From: Lelliottia jeotgali
GTDB lineage: Bacteria > Pseudomonadota > Gammaproteobacteria > Enterobacterales > Enterobacteriaceae
DNA length: 64,000 nt
Assembly: GCA_002271215.1 (NCBI GenBank)
Contig: CP018628.1
Location: forward strand, 3,224,001-3,288,000
Direction of reading: 5' to 3'
Part shown: piece after piece, positions 9,610 to 17,496 of the stretch
How positions within the stretch are numbered: position 1 is the first letter of the stretch
Layout: every line of letters starts with the position of its first letter
Made by a program: the position numbers and the translations under genes
The notes under the pieces: generated by a model
Database searches by the model: none
What the model was told of the DNA's origin: nothing
What the model saw: only the letters and a program-made list of their open reading frames with translations

Positions 9610-10671
9610 TTACTCTTCGACAGCTGGCACATCCGGCCACGCGTGAACCACGGCTTTGATGAGCGTCGCCAGAGGAATCGCAAAGAATACGCCCCAGAAT
9701 CCCCACAGGCCGCCGAAAATCACCACCGACAGAATAATCACTAGCGGATGCAGGTTTACCGCTTCCGAGAACAGCACCGGCACCAGAAGATTGCCGTCCA
9801 GCCCCTGAATAATCAGATATACCGCGAAGCAGCTCCAGAACTCCGTTCCAAGACCAAACTGGAACAATGCCACGCCGACCACCGGAATCGCCACCACGAA
9901 TGCGCCGATATAGGGAATGAGCACCGAGAAGCCCACCAGCACCGCCAGCAGCAGCGAATAGTTCAGGCCGAAAATGATGAAACCAATCCAGGTCGCAACA
10001 CCAACCACAATCATCTCCAGCACTTTGCCGCGAATGTAGTTGGTTATCTGCTGGTTCATCTCCTTCCACACCTGCCCTGCCAGACCGCGATTGCGCGGCA
10101 GAATGCGGCGCACGGCGTTAAGCATCTGCTCTTTATCTTTTACCAGGAAGAAGACCATCAGCGGGACCAGCACTAGATAGACCGCCAGCGTCAGCAGCCC
10201 GACCAGCGAGGCGAGAGAATATTTCACCACTGAATCGCCCATTGTCATGATGCGGGCGCGCATGTTTTCCGCCATCGCATCAATAATGCCCGCGTCCATC
10301 AGAGCCGGATAACGTCGCGGCAGCGTAGCGGCAAAATCGGAGAGTTTATTGAGCATGCCGGGCATATCGCGAATCAGGTAAATCCCCTGCTGCCAGGCAA
10401 CAGGCATTACCACAAACGACATCAGCAGCAGAATACCCACGAACAGGATCAGCACGATGCTGGTCGCCCAGCGGCGTGAGCAGCCAATATTTTCCAGACG
10501 AACCGTTGGCCATTCGAGAAGATAAGCCAGCACGAGAGCCACCAGCAAAGGCGCCAGTAGGCCGCTGAAGAAGAACAGGATACAGAACCCGGCAACCAGG
10601 ATAACCAGCAAAGCAATAGCTTCGGGATCGCTGAAACGACGCCGATACCACTGCATTAACATTTCGAGCAT
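9610..10671 (-). CDS. perM: AI-2E family permease PerM (YfgO)
   Basis: This is a 353-residue polytopic inner-membrane protein of the AI-2E/UPF0118 exporter-like family, the same length as E. coli PerM. Paired N-terminal membrane helices (about 15-60) are followed by a soluble loop (about 100-160), then a further block of helices. The family GxxxGFSVLIPYIGAFV and C-terminal FGGLWGFWGVFFAIPLATL motifs are present. The substrate is not known; some family members export AI-2 or act as sodium-proton antiporters. It diverges from bepA. Confidence 0.95.
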   Translation of the reverse strand: MLEMLMQWYRRRFSDPEAIALLVILVAGFCILFFFSGLLAPLLVALVLAYLLEWPTVRLENIGCSRRWATSIVLILFVGILLLMSFVVMPVAWQQGIYLIRDMPGMLNKLSDFAATLPRRYPALMDAGIIDAMAENMRARIMTMGDSVVKYSLASLVGLLTLAVYLVLVPLMVFFLVKDKEQMLNAVRRILPRNRGLAGQVWKEMNQQITNYIRGKVLEMIVVGVATWIGFIIFGLNYSLLLAVLVGFSVLIPYIGAFVVAIPVVGVALFQFGLGTEFWSCFAVYLIIQGLDGNLLVPVLFSEAVNLHPLVIILSVVIFGGLWGFWGVFFAIPLATLIKAVVHAWPDVPAVEE

Positions 10672-10892
10672 ACAACCCTTCCCTGAATCTGATGGCTGGA
10701 GCGAGAGGCGAATTGTATCTAACTGTCACTCAAAAGACTTTCGCTTTTTGACTCTGGGTCACGAAACGCAAAAGGCCGTTGTTTGGGATTTTCTTCACGC
10801 CACAACACCGCTACACTCGCAGAGCAGTTGAAGGTGAACGATATGCACGTTCTTCGGTCAAATGGCTACATCCAAAATACAGGGCAGAGGTT

Positions 10893-12356
10893 ATGTTCAG
10901 GCAGTTGAAAAAAACTCTGGTTGCAACGCTTATTGCCGCATTGACTGTCGGTCAGATGGCGCCAGCTTTCGCTGACTCCGCCGATACATTGCCGGATATG
11001 GGAACCTCAGCAGGCAGCACGCTTTCCATCGGACAAGAAATGCAGATGGGGGATTATTATGTGCGCCAGCTTCGTGGCAGCGCGCCGCTAATCAATGACC
11101 CGCTGCTGGTGCAATACATCAACGGGCTGGGGATGCGCCTGGTTGCCCATGCTGACTCGGTTAAAACGCCCTTCCACTTCTATTTAATCAATAACGACGA
11201 AATTAACGCCTTTGCCTTCTTCGGCGGAAATGTGGTGTTGCATTCGGCGTTATTCCGCTATTCCGATAACGAAAGCCAGCTCGCATCGGTGATGGCACAC
11301 GAAATCTCCCACGTCACCCAGCGCCATCTGGCGCGTGCTATGGAAGATCAGAAAAAGAATGCGCCATTGACCTGGGTCGGTGCCCTAGGCTCGATTCTGC
11401 TGGCGATGGCCAGCCCGCAGGCCGGCATGGCGGCGCTGACTGGCACGCTCGCCGGGACGCGCCAGGGGATGATCAGCTTTACTCAGCAGAACGAACAGGA
11501 AGCGGACCGCATCGGCATTCAGGTGCTCCAGCGCTCCGGGTTTGATCCGCAGGCAATGCCCTCGTTCCTCGAAAAACTGCTCGACCAGGCGCGTTATTCC
11601 ACACGCCCACCGGAAATTTTGCTGACGCACCCCCTGCCGGAAAGCCGTCTGTCGGATGCGCGTAACCGTGCCAACCAGATGCGCCCGGTCGTCGTCCAGT
11701 CATCGCAAGATTTTTACATGGCAAAGGTCAGAACCCTCGGCATGTATAACTCCGGGCGTAACCAGCTAACCAGCGATCTGCTTGATACGCTGGCGAAAGG
11801 CAACGTCCGTGAGCAGAATGCGGCGCAATATGGTCGGGCGCTTCAGGCGATGGAAGCCAACAAATACGATGAGGCGCGTAAAGCGCTCCAGCCGCTTTTG
11901 TCGGCTGATCCGAACAATGCCTGGTATCTCGACCTCTCAACCGACATCGATTTAGGGCAGAAGAAAACGGCTGACGCGATCAACCGTCTGAAAAATGCTA
12001 AAGATCTGCGCACCAATCCGGTGTTACAGCTCAACCTGGCGAACGCTTACTTACAGGGCGGCCAGCCTAAAGACGCGGCAACCATTCTGAATCGTTATAC
12101 GTTTGATCATAAAGACGATCAAAACGGCTGGGATTTGCTGGCGCAAGTCGAAGGGCAGCTCGGCAACCGTGACCAGGAATTAGCAGCCCGCGCCGAAGGT
12201 TTTGCGTTGGTTGGGCGACTGGATCAGTCGATTTCCTTGCTCAGCAGCGCCAGTTCGCAGGTTAAACTGGGCAGCCTGCAGCAGGCACGTTACGACGCCC
12301 GAATCGATCAGCTGCGCGCCTTGCAGCAACGCTTCAAGCCGTACGAAAAGATGTAA
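10893..12356 (+). CDS. bepA: Periplasmic chaperone/metalloprotease BepA (YfgC)
   Basis: BepA helps assemble LptD and degrades stalled outer-membrane proteins in the periplasm. From the ATG at 10893 ([13 protein letters not shown]) it has 487 residues, as in E. coli, with a cleavable signal peptide of about 27 residues ending in PAFA. The M48 zinc motif HEISH is at 136-140 with the third ligand in QEADRIG, followed by a TPR region from about 310 to the C-terminus. The 38 codons upstream of this ATG would destroy the signal peptide, so I rejected the longer frame. yfgD follows 12 bases downstream. Confidence 0.97.
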   Translation: MFRQLKKTLVATLIAALTVGQMAPAFADSADTLPDMGTSAGSTLSIGQEMQMGDYYVRQLRGSAPLINDPLLVQYINGLGMRLVAHADSVKTPFHFYLINNDEINAFAFFGGNVVLHSALFRYSDNESQLASVMAHEISHVTQRHLARAMEDQKKNAPLTWVGALGSILLAMASPQAGMAALTGTLAGTRQGMISFTQQNEQEADRIGIQVLQRSGFDPQAMPSFLEKLLDQARYSTRPPEILLTHPLPESRLSDARNRANQMRPVVVQSSQDFYMAKVRTLGMYNSGRNQLTSDLLDTLAKGNVREQNAAQYGRALQAMEANKYDEARKALQPLLSADPNNAWYLDLSTDIDLGQKKTADAINRLKNAKDLRTNPVLQLNLANAYLQGGQPKDAATILNRYTFDHKDDQNGWDLLAQVEGQLGNRDQELAARAEGFALVGRLDQSISLLSSASSQVKLGSLQQARYDARIDQLRALQQRFKPYEKM

Positions 12357-12368
12357 TAAGGAGAAGTC

Positions 12369-12728
12369 ATGTCAGACGCGGTAAAAATTTATCACAACCC
12401 TCGCTGCTCCAAGAGCCGCGATACGCTGAGCCTGTTGAAATCTAACGGTATCGATCCTGAAATCGTATTGTATCTGGACACCCCTCCGGACGCCGCAACC
12501 CTTCGCCAGCTTCTGAGTATGCTGGGCATGACGAGCGCGCGGGAACTGATGCGCCAGAAAGAGGATCTGTATAAGTCGTTAAACCTTGACGATAGCCATC
12601 TGTCCGAAGATGCGCTCATTCAGGCGATGGTCGAGAATTCAAAGCTGATTGAGCGCCCGATCGTGGTGGCTAACGGTCAGGCGCGCATTGGTCGCCCACC
12701 GGAAGACGTGCTCGAAATCCTCAATTAA
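12369..12728 (+). CDS. yfgD: ArsC-family arsenate reductase-like protein YfgD
   Basis: This 119-residue thioredoxin-fold protein has the ArsC motif HNPRCSKSRDTL near the N-terminus (Cys13) and the C-terminal RPIVVANGQARIGRP segment typical of glutaredoxin-dependent ArsC. It matches E. coli YfgD. Being outside any ars operon, its arsenate reductase role is unproven. AAGGAGA lies before the ATG and the gene is probably co-transcribed with bepA. Its stop overlaps the stop of the convergent transposase-derived gene by three bases. Confidence 0.95.
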   Translation: MSDAVKIYHNPRCSKSRDTLSLLKSNGIDPEIVLYLDTPPDAATLRQLLSMLGMTSARELMRQKEDLYKSLNLDDSHLSEDALIQAMVENSKLIERPIVVANGQARIGRPPEDVLEILN

Positions 12729-13549
12729 TTCGACCGCCGCAGCGCTTCGAGAAAAGCCTGCGGCGTACTGTCTCCCAGCTTTTTCTGCGTTTTACCCTGA
12801 TTATAAAATTCACAGATCCGCATCAGCAGTTGCCCTGCCGGTTCCATATTCATCCGAGGAATAATCTCGCCTAACGGGATCGCCACCTGCACCGCGCAAT
12901 ACCGGGCCGCACTTCTTTTTACCCCAATCCCTTCAAGCGTTAACGGTGCAGTAAACCCAAAAGTCTCAACAGATTGGATATCAGCCGGACAGGCTTTTAA
13001 CAATTCATTCGCCCAGTTAGCCACCAGCTGCACCGAGATGCCTGCGTAAAGCCGGGCAAAACACCAACCGCTGATCGGCTCCCGTGCCCACAAAAGATGT
13101 TGCTCGCCGCCATCGTCCATGTGCAACGAGAGCGGCAGATGGTGCAATTCAAGCCGATGCGGCACCCCGCCTGCTTTTAAGGCTTTTTTACCCTGCAACG
13201 GCGCGCCCTGCCGTTGCACCGCAGCCGGTTTCAGGTAGCGATTGAGCGTTGCCCGCGAAACGCTGATCCCCAATCCTTCCGTCACCAAAAACAAAAGCTC
13301 GTCCAGCGGCGCACCGGTAGCGTCGCGTAGAGCATTAATCAACGCAATCTGCTCTTGTCTCATTGCTTTGTGTATCACTTTTGGGGTGGTGTGATTGTCT
13401 GAAACCTGGTCTCGTTTACGCCAGCGCCGGACGGTGGTCACTGAAATCCCCAGTTCAACAGCCAGCTCTCTGTCGCTTTTTTCGGACTGCTGAAGGTAGC
13501 GACGCGTCCGCGGCGTGGTCGTGGCATTGGCGTGCAGTTTAATTTCCAT
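12725..13549 (-). CDS. Transposase-derived helix-turn-helix protein, probably a regulator (IS481-like, DDE triad lost)
   Basis: This 274-residue protein looks like an IS481-type transposase from end to end. An N-terminal helix-turn-helix lies at about 24-50 (RELAVELGISVTTVRRWRKRD), with a second helical DNA-binding segment near 64-106. A reduced integrase-fold region spans about 130-230, and the transposase-like C-terminal FYNQGKTQKKLGDSTPQAFL motif comes at about 248-267. The acidic DDE residues expected after LHM, in TDNG and in the NGxxER segment are not present at the matching places. The frame is intact, has a GAGGG binding site, and lacks flanking inverted repeats or target duplications. 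I infer a domesticated transposase acting as a DNA-binding regulator of the divergent EIIC operon. A decaying transposase remnant is the alternative. Confidence 0.7.
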   Translation of the reverse strand: MEIKLHANATTTPRTRRYLQQSEKSDRELAVELGISVTTVRRWRKRDQVSDNHTTPKVIHKAMRQEQIALINALRDATGAPLDELLFLVTEGLGISVSRATLNRYLKPAAVQRQGAPLQGKKALKAGGVPHRLELHHLPLSLHMDDGGEQHLLWAREPISGWCFARLYAGISVQLVANWANELLKACPADIQSVETFGFTAPLTLEGIGVKRSAARYCAVQVAIPLGEIIPRMNMEPAGQLLMRICEFYNQGKTQKKLGDSTPQAFLEALRRSN

Positions 13550-13582
13550 CGCGAGCCCTCAGTGGAATTTCTTATAACCAAT

Positions 13583-13605
13583 CTTGTGAGATTTATATTA
13601 ACAAG
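13583..13605. promoter_or_regulatory. Inverted repeat in the divergent promoter region, candidate operator
   Basis: CTTGT and ACAAG are separated by 13 AT-rich bases. The inner TTGTGA/TAACAA arms extend the symmetry with one mismatch. It lies 34 bases from the start of the transposase-derived gene and just upstream of the CRP-type site. The TGT...ACA ends resemble IS481-type termini. Binding by the divergent regulator is a guess. Confidence 0.35.
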
Positions 13606-13615
13606 GCGATTACAT

Positions 13616-13658
13616 TGTGACCTGTTTCACCTTTCGGTCGCAACGCTTCGCTGATAAT
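13616..13658 (+). promoter_or_regulatory. CRP-type class II promoter of the EIIC operon
   Basis: TGTGA, six bases, then TCACC (13616-13631) is a close match to the CRP consensus TGTGA-N6-TCACA. GATAAT at 13653-13658 matches the -10 consensus in five of six positions. With a start at about 13665, the CRP dyad is centred at -41.5, the standard class II position. No good -35 element is present, as expected for such promoters. Confidence 0.65.
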
Positions 13659-13707
13659 CCTCAGACATAACACAAACAACGTCACTCGATCTTGTACGGA
13701 GTTCACA

Positions 13708-15027
13708 ATGAACAATGTTCTGGGATTTATGGAAGCAAAATTGATGCCGCTGGCGGCCAAAACGGCTCAGCAGCGTCATCTGGGTGCCATTCGTGGCGCG
13801 TACGTATCATTCATGCCATTTATCATCGTCGGCTCAATTCTGCTGGTGATCTCCTCGTTCCCGAATCAGACGTATCAGCAGTTTATGTCCTCGGCCTTTG
13901 GCGAAAGCTGGAGCTCGATCATTGAAATCCCGTTTAACGCCGTCTTCTCTACCATGTCGCTGTTTATCAGCTTCCTGGTTGCCTTCCGTCTGGCGGAGCA
14001 TTACGGCGAGGACCGCATTTCATGCGGTATTCTGGCGCTGGTTAGCTTCCTGATCCTCACGCCATTTATCAAAGTCGCGGAGAACGGCGGCATAACCGTC
14101 ATGCCGGTCGAATGGATTGGCAGCAAGGGGCTGTTCGTGGCGATGATTGGTTCGCTGCTGTGGACGGAGCTGTTCTGCTGGCTGAAGCGCAAAAACCTGG
14201 TGATCAAAATGCCAGACGGCGTGCCGCCTGCGGTGCAGGAATCTTTCGCCGCGCTGATCCCCGCCTTGCTGGTGATGATCCTGGTGCTGGTCATTCGCAT
14301 CGTGTTTGGAAACACCCACTATCACACCATTCATCAGTTCATCTATGAAGTGGTCGCCACGCCGGTGCGCCACTATGGCACGTCCTATTTCGGCGCGCTG
14401 ATGACGGTGTTCAGCATCACCATTTTGTGGTCTGTGGGTATTAACTCCGGGTCGATGATCAACGGCATCATCCGTCCGCTGTGGATGGAGAACCAGACCG
14501 ACAACATCGCCGCCATTCAGGCAGGCGTGACGCCGCCGCACATTATCACCGAGCAGTTTTTTGACATGATCTGGATGGGCGGCGCGGGTGCCACCCTGTC
14601 GCTGGTGATCGCGATGCTGATTTTTGCCCGCAGTAAAAACATGCGCGAAGTGGCGCGGCTCGGCGCGGGCGCGTCGGTGTTCAATATCAACGAACCGATT
14701 TTGTTCGGCCTGCCGGTGATCATGAACCCGATCATGCTGATTCCGTTTAACCTGGTGCCGCTGGTATTAGTCACCGTGCAATACGCGGCGATGAAACTGG
14801 GCGCCGTGGCGGTTACAACGGGAGTCTTTATTCCCTGGACGCTGCCGCCGGTGATCAGCGGATTTATCGTCACCGGGCATATTAGCGGCAGCGTGATGCA
14901 GCTGCTTAACCTGCTGATTGGCGCGATGCTTTATCTGCCTTTCATGCGGATTCTGGACAAACAGTACCGCGCGGCGGAAATTGCCACCGCGACGCAACCC
15001 GAAGCCACACTGGCGAAACAGGAGTAA
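13708..15027 (+). CDS. PTS EIIC permease, lactose/cellobiose/diacetylchitobiose family
   Basis: This 439-residue protein is a polytopic EIIC of the CelB/ChbC/LicC type. It starts with an amphipathic segment (FMEAKLMPLAAKTAQQRHL), has about ten hydrophobic segments, and carries the family signature VFNINEPILFGLPVIMNPI near 330-350. It contains only the membrane C domain. No EIIA or EIIB gene is nearby, so phosphotransfer must come from partners elsewhere, possibly ChbA/ChbB-type proteins. GGAG precedes the ATG. The next gene starts three bases after its stop and the third overlaps, so the three genes form one operon. Substrate specificity cannot be read from the sequence; the glycosylasparaginase next door suggests a GlcNAc-containing glycoside or glycoamino acid. 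Confidence 0.9.
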   Translation: MNNVLGFMEAKLMPLAAKTAQQRHLGAIRGAYVSFMPFIIVGSILLVISSFPNQTYQQFMSSAFGESWSSIIEIPFNAVFSTMSLFISFLVAFRLAEHYGEDRISCGILALVSFLILTPFIKVAENGGITVMPVEWIGSKGLFVAMIGSLLWTELFCWLKRKNLVIKMPDGVPPAVQESFAALIPALLVMILVLVIRIVFGNTHYHTIHQFIYEVVATPVRHYGTSYFGALMTVFSITILWSVGINSGSMINGIIRPLWMENQTDNIAAIQAGVTPPHIITEQFFDMIWMGGAGATLSLVIAMLIFARSKNMREVARLGAGASVFNINEPILFGLPVIMNPIMLIPFNLVPLVLVTVQYAAMKLGAVAVTTGVFIPWTLPPVISGFIVTGHISGSVMQLLNLLIGAMLYLPFMRILDKQYRAAEIATATQPEATLAKQE

Positions 15028-15030
15028 AGC

Positions 15031-15990
15031 ATGTGGGGAATTATCGCAACCTGGCGAATGGCGCTGGAAGGCGTGACGGAGTCTGCGTCTGCGCTGGCTG
15101 CGGGGAAGCCAGTTTCATCGGCGGTAGTGGATGCCGTTGCCACCGTTGAAGACTTCCCGTATTACAAGTCGGTCGGTTACGGCGGGCTGCCCACCGAAAA
15201 TGGCGACGTGGAACTCGACGCCGCCTATATGGACGGCGATACGCTGGCCTTTGGTGCGGTAGGGAATCTGGTGGATATCGCCAACCCGGTGCGCGTCGCG
15301 CAGGCGCTTAGCCGCCAGCGCTACAACAGCCTGCTGGTCGGCCAGGGCGCGCGGGAATGGGCGCTCAGCCAGGGCTTTGCCGACAAGACCATGCTCACCG
15401 ACCGGGCGATGCAGCACTACCGCAAACGCTGTCGCGAAACGCTGGATAAAGGCTTAAGCCCCTACGATGGACACGACACCGTCGGCATTATCGGGCTTGA
15501 TAAACAGGGGTCGATGAGCGTCGCCACCTCCACCAGCGGCCTGTTTATGAAAAAACGCGGACGCATCGGGGATTCACCGATCATCGGTTCCGGCTTTTAT
15601 TGCGACAGCGAAACAGGTGCCGCCACTGCCACTGGTGTGGGGGAAGATTTAATGAAAGGCTGCACCAGCTACGAGATCGTGCGCCGTATGGCGCAGGGGA
15701 TGACACCACAACGCGCTGCAGATTCCGTGGTCTTCGAACTGGAAGACAAACTGATGTCGCGCTTTGGTCGCGTGGGCGATCTTTCGGTGGTGTGTATGAA
15801 TAACAAAGGCGAGTTTGGCGCAGCGACCAATATCAAAACCTTCTCGTTTGTCGTCGCTACCGCAAATCAACCGTTGACCGTTTTCCGCACCGAACGCCTG
15901 CGCGAGAAAACCCATTATCAGGCCGTGGATGACGAATGGATGCAGGCCTATGCCGCGCGGATCCGCGCCCCGATTGAGGAACAATCATGA
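15031..15990 (+). CDS. N(4)-(beta-N-acetylglucosaminyl)-L-asparaginase (glycosylasparaginase)
   Basis: This 319-residue Ntn-hydrolase of the glycosylasparaginase family has the autocleavage motif GHDTVG, making Thr150 the new N-terminal nucleophile of the beta chain. Other family motifs are TSTSGLFMKKRGRIGDSPIIGSGFYC and ATATGVGEDLM. The enzyme hydrolyses the GlcNAc-asparagine bond of N-glycans, giving aspartate and 1-amino-GlcNAc. No signal peptide is visible: the protein starts MWGIIATWRMALEGV, which is already the conserved core. It should therefore act in the cytoplasm, unlike the secreted Elizabethkingia enzyme. It starts three bases after the EIIC stop with AGGAG upstream, and its TGA overlaps the start of the peptidase gene. 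Confidence 0.9.
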   Translation: MWGIIATWRMALEGVTESASALAAGKPVSSAVVDAVATVEDFPYYKSVGYGGLPTENGDVELDAAYMDGDTLAFGAVGNLVDIANPVRVAQALSRQRYNSLLVGQGAREWALSQGFADKTMLTDRAMQHYRKRCRETLDKGLSPYDGHDTVGIIGLDKQGSMSVATSTSGLFMKKRGRIGDSPIIGSGFYCDSETGAATATGVGEDLMKGCTSYEIVRRMAQGMTPQRAADSVVFELEDKLMSRFGRVGDLSVVCMNNKGEFGAATNIKTFSFVVATANQPLTVFRTERLREKTHYQAVDDEWMQAYAARIRAPIEEQS

Positions 15991-17414
15991 TTTCCTGTGA
16001 GCTTATAACCACTCTTGCAAAAGCAAAACCGCACAGCCATTTGCTGGCGTACCCGTCCAGCGCCCTGCTGCCAGATACTGCGCTTATCAACGAAATGCGC
16101 GAACAGAAAAACGTGGCGGATGCGCGCTTCGGCTGCGCGCCGTTTTCCCGTATTACCCTCCTGCCGGACGCACTCTGGCATGACGCGCTGACCGATGGAT
16201 TACTCGCCGCGCTGCGCCCACTTTTCGCCGCACCGGCCAGCGAGAATGTGGTGCTGGATGTCAGCAACATTCACGACACCGTTCTGGTGCAGTTGCTGCG
16301 CTTTCTGTTCAATCAGGCGCACAGACTCAGCGATTTAAAGCTGAAGAAAACAGCCGACACTGACCTTCGGATTCGCCACGTCACCGTCCTGTGTTTGCCT
16401 GAGCAGCAGGAACACCTGAGCAAAATCATTGAGCAGCAGCGGGCCATCGCCAACGGTATGATCGCCGCACGCCGTCTGGCAGATACGCCGTCGGATCGCT
16501 GTACGCCGCAGTATGTGGTCGACGAGGCGCAAACACTCTGTGCCGCCTTCCCTGCCCTGCGCTGCGAAGTGCTCGATGAAAAACAGATCGTAGAGCAAGG
16601 TCTGGGACTGTTACACGCCGTCGGCAAAGGGGCCACCTGCCCACCGCGCCTGTTGGCGATTCATTATGACGGCACAAATGACGGTCCGGTGCGCTGCTAC
16701 GTAGGCAAAGGGATCACGTTTGATACGGGCGGTCTGTGGCTGAAAGAAGGCGCGGGCATGTACACCATGAAGTACGACATGTGCGGTGCAGCCAACGTAC
16801 TGGGCCTGATGCTGACCGTGGCGGAGTTGAATCTTCCCGTGAGGATCATGGGCGTGCTGGCGCTGGCGGAAAACGCCATTGGCCCGGATGCCATGCAGCC
16901 GGGAACGGTGGCACGCGCCTGTAACGGTCTGACGGTGGAAATCAACAATACCGACGCCGAAGGACGGCTGGTGTTGGCCGATGCCATCGCCTGGGCCAGT
17001 CAGCGGCATCCGCAGGCGCACTACATTATTGATATGGCGACATTAACCGGCGCGGTGGTAAAAGCGCTGGGGTATGAGCTGAGTGGGTTGATGACGCAGA
17101 ACGAGCCACTGCGCCAGGCGTTGTCCCTCGTAGGCAAAACGAGCGGCGATGACGTATGGTCGCTGCCGCTGGACGCGCGGCTGAAAAAGCAGACGGAGAG
17201 CACGATTGCCGACCTGTGCAATACGCCGACCAACAATGCGGCGATCAGCGCGTCGGCTGCATGGTTATTACATCATTTTTGTCCGCCGACGATTCCGTGG
17301 GCGCACCTGGATATCAGCGGGACCGCGTTGTGGCGTGAAGGCGGGAGAAGCGTGGCGTCAGGAAGACCGATTCCGTTATTAGTCGAGCATTTGTTAGCGG
17401 ATATCGAATCGTAG
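15987..17414 (+). CDS. M17 leucyl aminopeptidase family protein
   Basis: This 475-residue M17 metallo-aminopeptidase has a catalytic C-terminal domain that retains the metal and catalytic residues: [10 protein letters not shown] near 239-248, MKYDMCGAAN near 256-265 and [13 protein letters not shown] near 321-333. The N-terminal domain is poorly conserved relative to PepA. It overlaps the glycosylasparaginase gene by four bases (ATGA) and has GAGGA upstream. The natural guess is that it trims peptides from imported glycopeptides, or cleaves aspartyl or asparaginyl dipeptides, but specificity cannot be read. It is distinct from pepB at 59078-60364. Confidence 0.88.
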   Translation: MISCELITTLAKAKPHSHLLAYPSSALLPDTALINEMREQKNVADARFGCAPFSRITLLPDALWHDALTDGLLAALRPLFAAPASENVVLDVSNIHDTVLVQLLRFLFNQAHRLSDLKLKKTADTDLRIRHVTVLCLPEQQEHLSKIIEQQRAIANGMIAARRLADTPSDRCTPQYVVDEAQTLCAAFPALRCEVLDEKQIVEQGLGLLHAVGKGATCPPRLLAIHYDGTNDGPVRCYVGKGITFDTGGLWLKEGAGMYTMKYDMCGAANVLGLMLTVAELNLPVRIMGVLALAENAIGPDAMQPGTVARACNGLTVEINNTDAEGRLVLADAIAWASQRHPQAHYIIDMATLTGAVVKALGYELSGLMTQNEPLRQALSLVGKTSGDDVWSLPLDARLKKQTESTIADLCNTPTNNAAISASAAWLLHHFCPPTIPWAHLDISGTALWREGGRSVASGRPIPLLVEHLLADIES

Positions 17415-17480
17415 GCCCGTGCAAGCGAAGCGCCGCCGGGCAACAAAGCCGGGTGGCGGCTTCGCCTTACCCGGCCTACA
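17411..17480. repeat. REP/BIME pair
   Basis: Two REP-like units in opposite orientation (GTAGGCCCGTGCAAGCGAAG and GCCGGGTGGCGGCTTCGCCT ends) fill the space between the convergent M17 peptidase gene and hda. The same pair recurs at 23977-24044, 35403-35470 and 59000-59067. Confidence 0.88.
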
Positions 17481-17496
17481 GGACCGTCGGTTTTTG

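Noticed and set aside
10779..10892. A 38-codon N-terminal extension of bepA
   Set aside because: It would bury the cleavable signal peptide in mid-protein and is not found in the family. The ATG at 10893 has a ribosome binding site.
12725..13549. An active insertion sequence
   Set aside because: There are no terminal inverted repeats or target duplication, the catalytic acids are missing, and the gene is placed like a regulator.
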